Of a stretch of 8,425 nt of DNA, positions 6,616-8,425 are shown one piece after another; the first letter of the stretch is position 1; each line of letters begins with the position of its first letter. Made by a program: the position numbers and the translations under genes. Source of the stretch: Bacteroidota bacterium (GTDB lineage Bacteria; Bacteroidota; Bacteroidia; Flavobacteriales_F; PHOS-HE28). Under the pieces are notes generated by a model that saw nothing but the letters and a program-made list of their open reading frames with translations, was not told the origin of the DNA and did no database searches. Location: the NCBI GenBank assembly GCA_023430945.1, contig JAEYYE010000277.1, forward strand, positions 1 through 8,425. The letters are read 5' to 3'.

Positions 6616-7977
6616 ATGCGATCACTTTCCACGCTGCTCCGATCCGCCTTCATCGGAATGCTTTCGCTCGCTTCTGGCCTTGCGGGTGCACAGGATGGCT
6701 ACATCACCAACTTCGATATCCCGCGCTACATCGAAGCCGGGATCGGGCATTCCTTCACGCTAAGGGCGCGCAATGCGAGCGGTGCCTCGATCGAGTTCTT
6801 CCAGATCAGCTGGCGTGTTGATGGCGGTGCGGTCCATACCATGAACCAGTCCGTTGGTGGTGGCGGCATCGTCGGCAATAATTCCAGCTACCTGGAGGTG
6901 ACCCATCCCGAGCAGATGAACGTTGCACAAGGGCAGCACACGCTGGAGATCTGGATCACCGTACCCGGTGAGACGAATGTTTCCAACGATACGCTCACGT
7001 TCACATTCACCGCGCTGAACAATTGGGCGGAAAAGGTGGTGCTGATCGAAGCGCGCACCGAAACATGGTGCCCGCAATGTCCGCCGGCCAATACCATTAC
7101 CGATCAGCTTATGCAGGATCCTTCGGCCGCAGTGGTGAAATTCCATTTGAGCGATGGTTGGGAATTCCCCGATGGTCAGTTGTATTACGGGCAATTCGAT
7201 ACCACGTACACGCCGCAGGCCGTGTTGGAATTCGGGGAGTACGGCGAGTATGGGATCAATGCCAGCTCGAACCTATGGCCGCAGGAGATCGCCGCGCGGG
7301 CGCAAGGGGTCTCACCTGTTTCACTTTCCATGGAAGCAACGGTGAACAACAGTACGCGCCAGCTCACCGCAACGATCGAGGCCACGTTCACTTATGCACT
7401 TACCGGGCCGTTCAAATTCAATGTTCATCTCGCAGAGGATAACGTGCCCGGCCCGCAGGCGAACGCACCGCCGAACTACATCCACCATGGCGTGATGCGG
7501 GCGATACTTGGCGGACCGAACGGAACATCGGGCATCATTCCGAACAACCCGGCGATCGGTACGACCTATTCGCACACCTACACCTATGTGATCCCGGCGG
7601 AATTCGACATCTCCCAATTGTATCTGGTCGGTATGATCGAACATGTACCGGCGGCCGGTGAGCGTTATGCGTTGAATGCGATCAGCAGCCGGCACGCGGC
7701 GGTTGGGATGGACGAGCCGGCGAATTCCGATCTCCTCGTTTTCCCGAATCCGTTCACCGAAGATCTCACGATCCGTCATCCGAAATTGAATGGGAATGCG
7801 CGGGTTGAATTGATCGGGCTCGATGGCCGGGTCGTGATGGATCGCAACGTGATCTTCCGAGAGAACACGAATGTCGATCTGGGGATCGATCGGCGGATCG
7901 CCGAAGGCGCCTATTTTTTGCGGATCTCGAGCGGATCGTCGGTATTCATGCAACAGATCGTGAAGTCCTCGAGGTAG
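6616..7977 (+). CDS. Omp28-like thioredoxin-fold protein with T9SS type A sorting domain
   Basis: From the ATG at 6616 the protein has 453 residues. A GTG at 6577 would add 13 residues ahead of the signal peptide and is less likely. The signal peptide is 1-25 (MRSLSTLLRSAFIGMLSLASG, ending in AGA before QDGY). Residues about 30-130 form an immunoglobulin/CARDB-like beta domain. An Omp28-like thioredoxin-fold region follows: KVVLIEARTETWCPQCPPA (about 140-158). Its C152-P-Q-C155 are the only cysteines in the protein and sit at the thioredoxin active-site position. GVMRAILGG (333-341) is also typical of Omp28 proteins. From about 370 to the end is a T9SS type A C-terminal domain: VFPNPFTEDLTI, then VELIGLDGRVV, then EGAYFLRISSG, then VFMQQIVK. 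Export through the Sec system and then T9SS to the cell surface or medium is expected. A disulfide-exchange role is possible but not shown, since many Omp28-type proteins have no known activity. An intrinsic terminator follows the gene. Confidence 0.87.
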   Translation: MRSLSTLLRSAFIGMLSLASGLAGAQDGYITNFDIPRYIEAGIGHSFTLRARNASGASIEFFQISWRVDGGAVHTMNQSVGGGGIVGNNSSYLEVTHPEQMNVAQGQHTLEIWITVPGETNVSNDTLTFTFTALNNWAEKVVLIEARTETWCPQCPPANTITDQLMQDPSAAVVKFHLSDGWEFPDGQLYYGQFDTTYTPQAVLEFGEYGEYGINASSNLWPQEIAARAQGVSPVSLSMEATVNNSTRQLTATIEATFTYALTGPFKFNVHLAEDNVPGPQANAPPNYIHHGVMRAILGGPNGTSGIIPNNPAIGTTYSHTYTYVIPAEFDISQLYLVGMIEHVPAAGERYALNAISSRHAAVGMDEPANSDLLVFPNPFTEDLTIRHPKLNGNARVELIGLDGRVVMDRNVIFRENTNVDLGIDRRIAEGAYFLRISSGSSVFMQQIVKSSR

Positions 7978-7997
7978 ATCCAACCTTCGATCGAAGT

Positions 7998-8034
7998 GAA
8001 GAGGTCTGCGCGTTGCAGGCCTCTTTCATTTTCG
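7998..8034 (+). terminator. Rho-independent terminator after the Omp28-like gene
   Basis: The arms AAGAGGTCTGC (7999-8009) and GCAGGCCTCTT (8015-8025) form an 11-bp stem with one G-U pair and a GCGTT loop. A further G-U pair (7998 with 8026) can extend it. A T-rich tract (TTTCATTTTC) follows at 8024-8033. It starts 21 bp after the stop of the Omp28-like gene and separates it from the E1 gene 30 bp downstream. Confidence 0.85.
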
Positions 8035-8063
8035 TCCCGGAGGTGCAAGCCGCCCACTCGCCC

Positions 8064-8425
8064 ATGAAGCCATCAACCTTTACCTTTGGCGTTCACGAGA
8101 ATTTTGAAGAAATGAGCGCATCGGGAGCAGCCGCTGTTGAAGAAGGAATGACGTTGGATGAAGTGCGTGCGGAGATCCTGCGCGATTACAAGCTAGCGTG
8201 CATGAGCCGTGAGGCGAGCCTGCTCGGCCGCAAGGAAGTGCTCACCGGCAAGGCCAAATTCGGCATCTTCGGCGATGGCAAGGAGCTGGCGCAGATCGCC
8301 ATGGCCAAACAATTCCGCCACGGTGATTGGCGCAGCGGCTACTACCGCGACATGACCTTCATGTTCGCGATCGGCGAACTCACCGTGCAACAATGGTTCG
8401 CGCAGCTTTACGCCCATGCCGATCT
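8064..8425 (+). CDS. Thiamine-diphosphate-dependent 2-oxoacid dehydrogenase E1 (alpha/beta fusion type), 3'-truncated by window edge
   Basis: I found this frame by translating directly: it is open from the ATG at 8064 to the last base (120 complete codons). After a poorly conserved leader it reads SREASLLGRKEVLTGKAKFG, then IFGDGKELAQIAMAKQFRHG, then DWRSGYYRDMTFMFAIGEL. This matches the N-terminus of the Bacteroidota E1 proteins, in which alpha and beta subunits are fused in one chain. They are often named 2-oxoisovalerate dehydrogenase or simply dehydrogenase E1. The GYYRD segment corresponds to the E1-alpha region that helps bind thiamine diphosphate (YRD/YRG motif). The enzyme would decarboxylate a 2-oxoacid (branched-chain oxoacid or pyruvate) and pass the acyl group to the lipoyl E2. 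Substrate cannot be judged from this fragment. The start is uncertain: ATGs at 8064, 8112 and 8148 are in frame. The one at 8148 begins MTLDEVRAEIL, close to where family similarity begins, and follows a purine-rich GAAGAAGGA. A GGAGGT at 8039-8044 is too far from 8064 to settle it. Confidence 0.85.
   Translation, partial: MKPSTFTFGVHENFEEMSASGAAAVEEGMTLDEVRAEILRDYKLACMSREASLLGRKEVLTGKAKFGIFGDGKELAQIAMAKQFRHGDWRSGYYRDMTFMFAIGELTVQQWFAQLYAHAD

Larger units (their letters stand above)
1..8425. repeat. Highly iterated GATC tetranucleotide
   Basis: A hand count gives about 196 GATC sites in 8425 bp, one per 43 bp on average, against about 33 expected for a random tetranucleotide. Sites often occur in clusters with CGATC, GGATC or GATCG contexts; examples are 4612-4660, 7880-7905 and 6531-6557. 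They lie in genes on both strands and in spacers, in different codon phases (GAT-C as Asp, G-ATC as Ile), so a single amino-acid preference does not explain them. The count may be off by a few. Confidence 0.85.

Noticed and set aside
7321..7983. 220-codon open frame antisense to the Omp28-like gene
   Set aside because: It lies opposite the Omp28 and T9SS sorting regions, which are clearly coding on the plus strand; the antisense protein shows no recognisable motif.

Overview
The window looks like an ordinary chromosomal stretch from a fairly GC-rich member of the Bacteroidota, most likely a Flavobacteriales-type lineage. The evidence is a type IX secretion (T9SS) C-terminal sorting domain on an Omp28-like secreted protein, a delta-60-repeat secreted protein ending in a Bacteroidota-style dockerin-like module, a SHOCT-domain membrane protein, a DUF5715 protein, and a 2-oxoacid dehydrogenase E1 of the alpha/beta fusion type found in this phylum. 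No tRNA, rRNA, CRISPR array, transposase, integrase or recognisable defence operon was seen, and I did not find a convincing new multi-gene system.

Layout: (1) 2-1360 (+) is the 23S rRNA uracil-5-methyltransferase rlmD, cut at its 5' end by the window edge. (2) It converges, with a 12-bp gap, on a minus-strand pair: a three-helix SHOCT membrane protein (2712-2314), then a membrane-anchored DUF5715 protein with M15-peptidase-like residues (2251-1373). (3) A 159-bp divergent spacer leads to an MscS-type mechanosensitive channel (2872-3960, +). (4) The channel's stop codon directly abuts the stop codon of a minus-strand secreted YCII-domain protein (4419-3961). Upstream of that, on the same strand, lies a 667-residue secreted delta-60-repeat protein (6468-4465). 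(5) A 147-bp divergent spacer separates it from an Omp28-like T9SS cargo protein (6616-7977, +), which is followed by a strong intrinsic terminator. (6) The 5' end of a thiamine-diphosphate-dependent 2-oxoacid dehydrogenase E1 gene runs off the right edge (8064 onward).

The genes do not form one pathway. Two themes stand out. The cell-envelope theme covers the mechanosensitive channel, two secreted surface-type proteins, a secreted YCII protein and an anchored peptidase-like protein. The housekeeping theme covers rRNA methylation and 2-oxoacid oxidation.

The most striking feature is compositional. GATC occurs about 196 times by hand count, against roughly 33 expected in random sequence of this length. 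It appears on average every 43 bp, in coding and non-coding DNA alike. It thins out only in an AT-richer segment inside the delta-60 gene (about 5212-6066), which suggests that this part of the gene has a different history.
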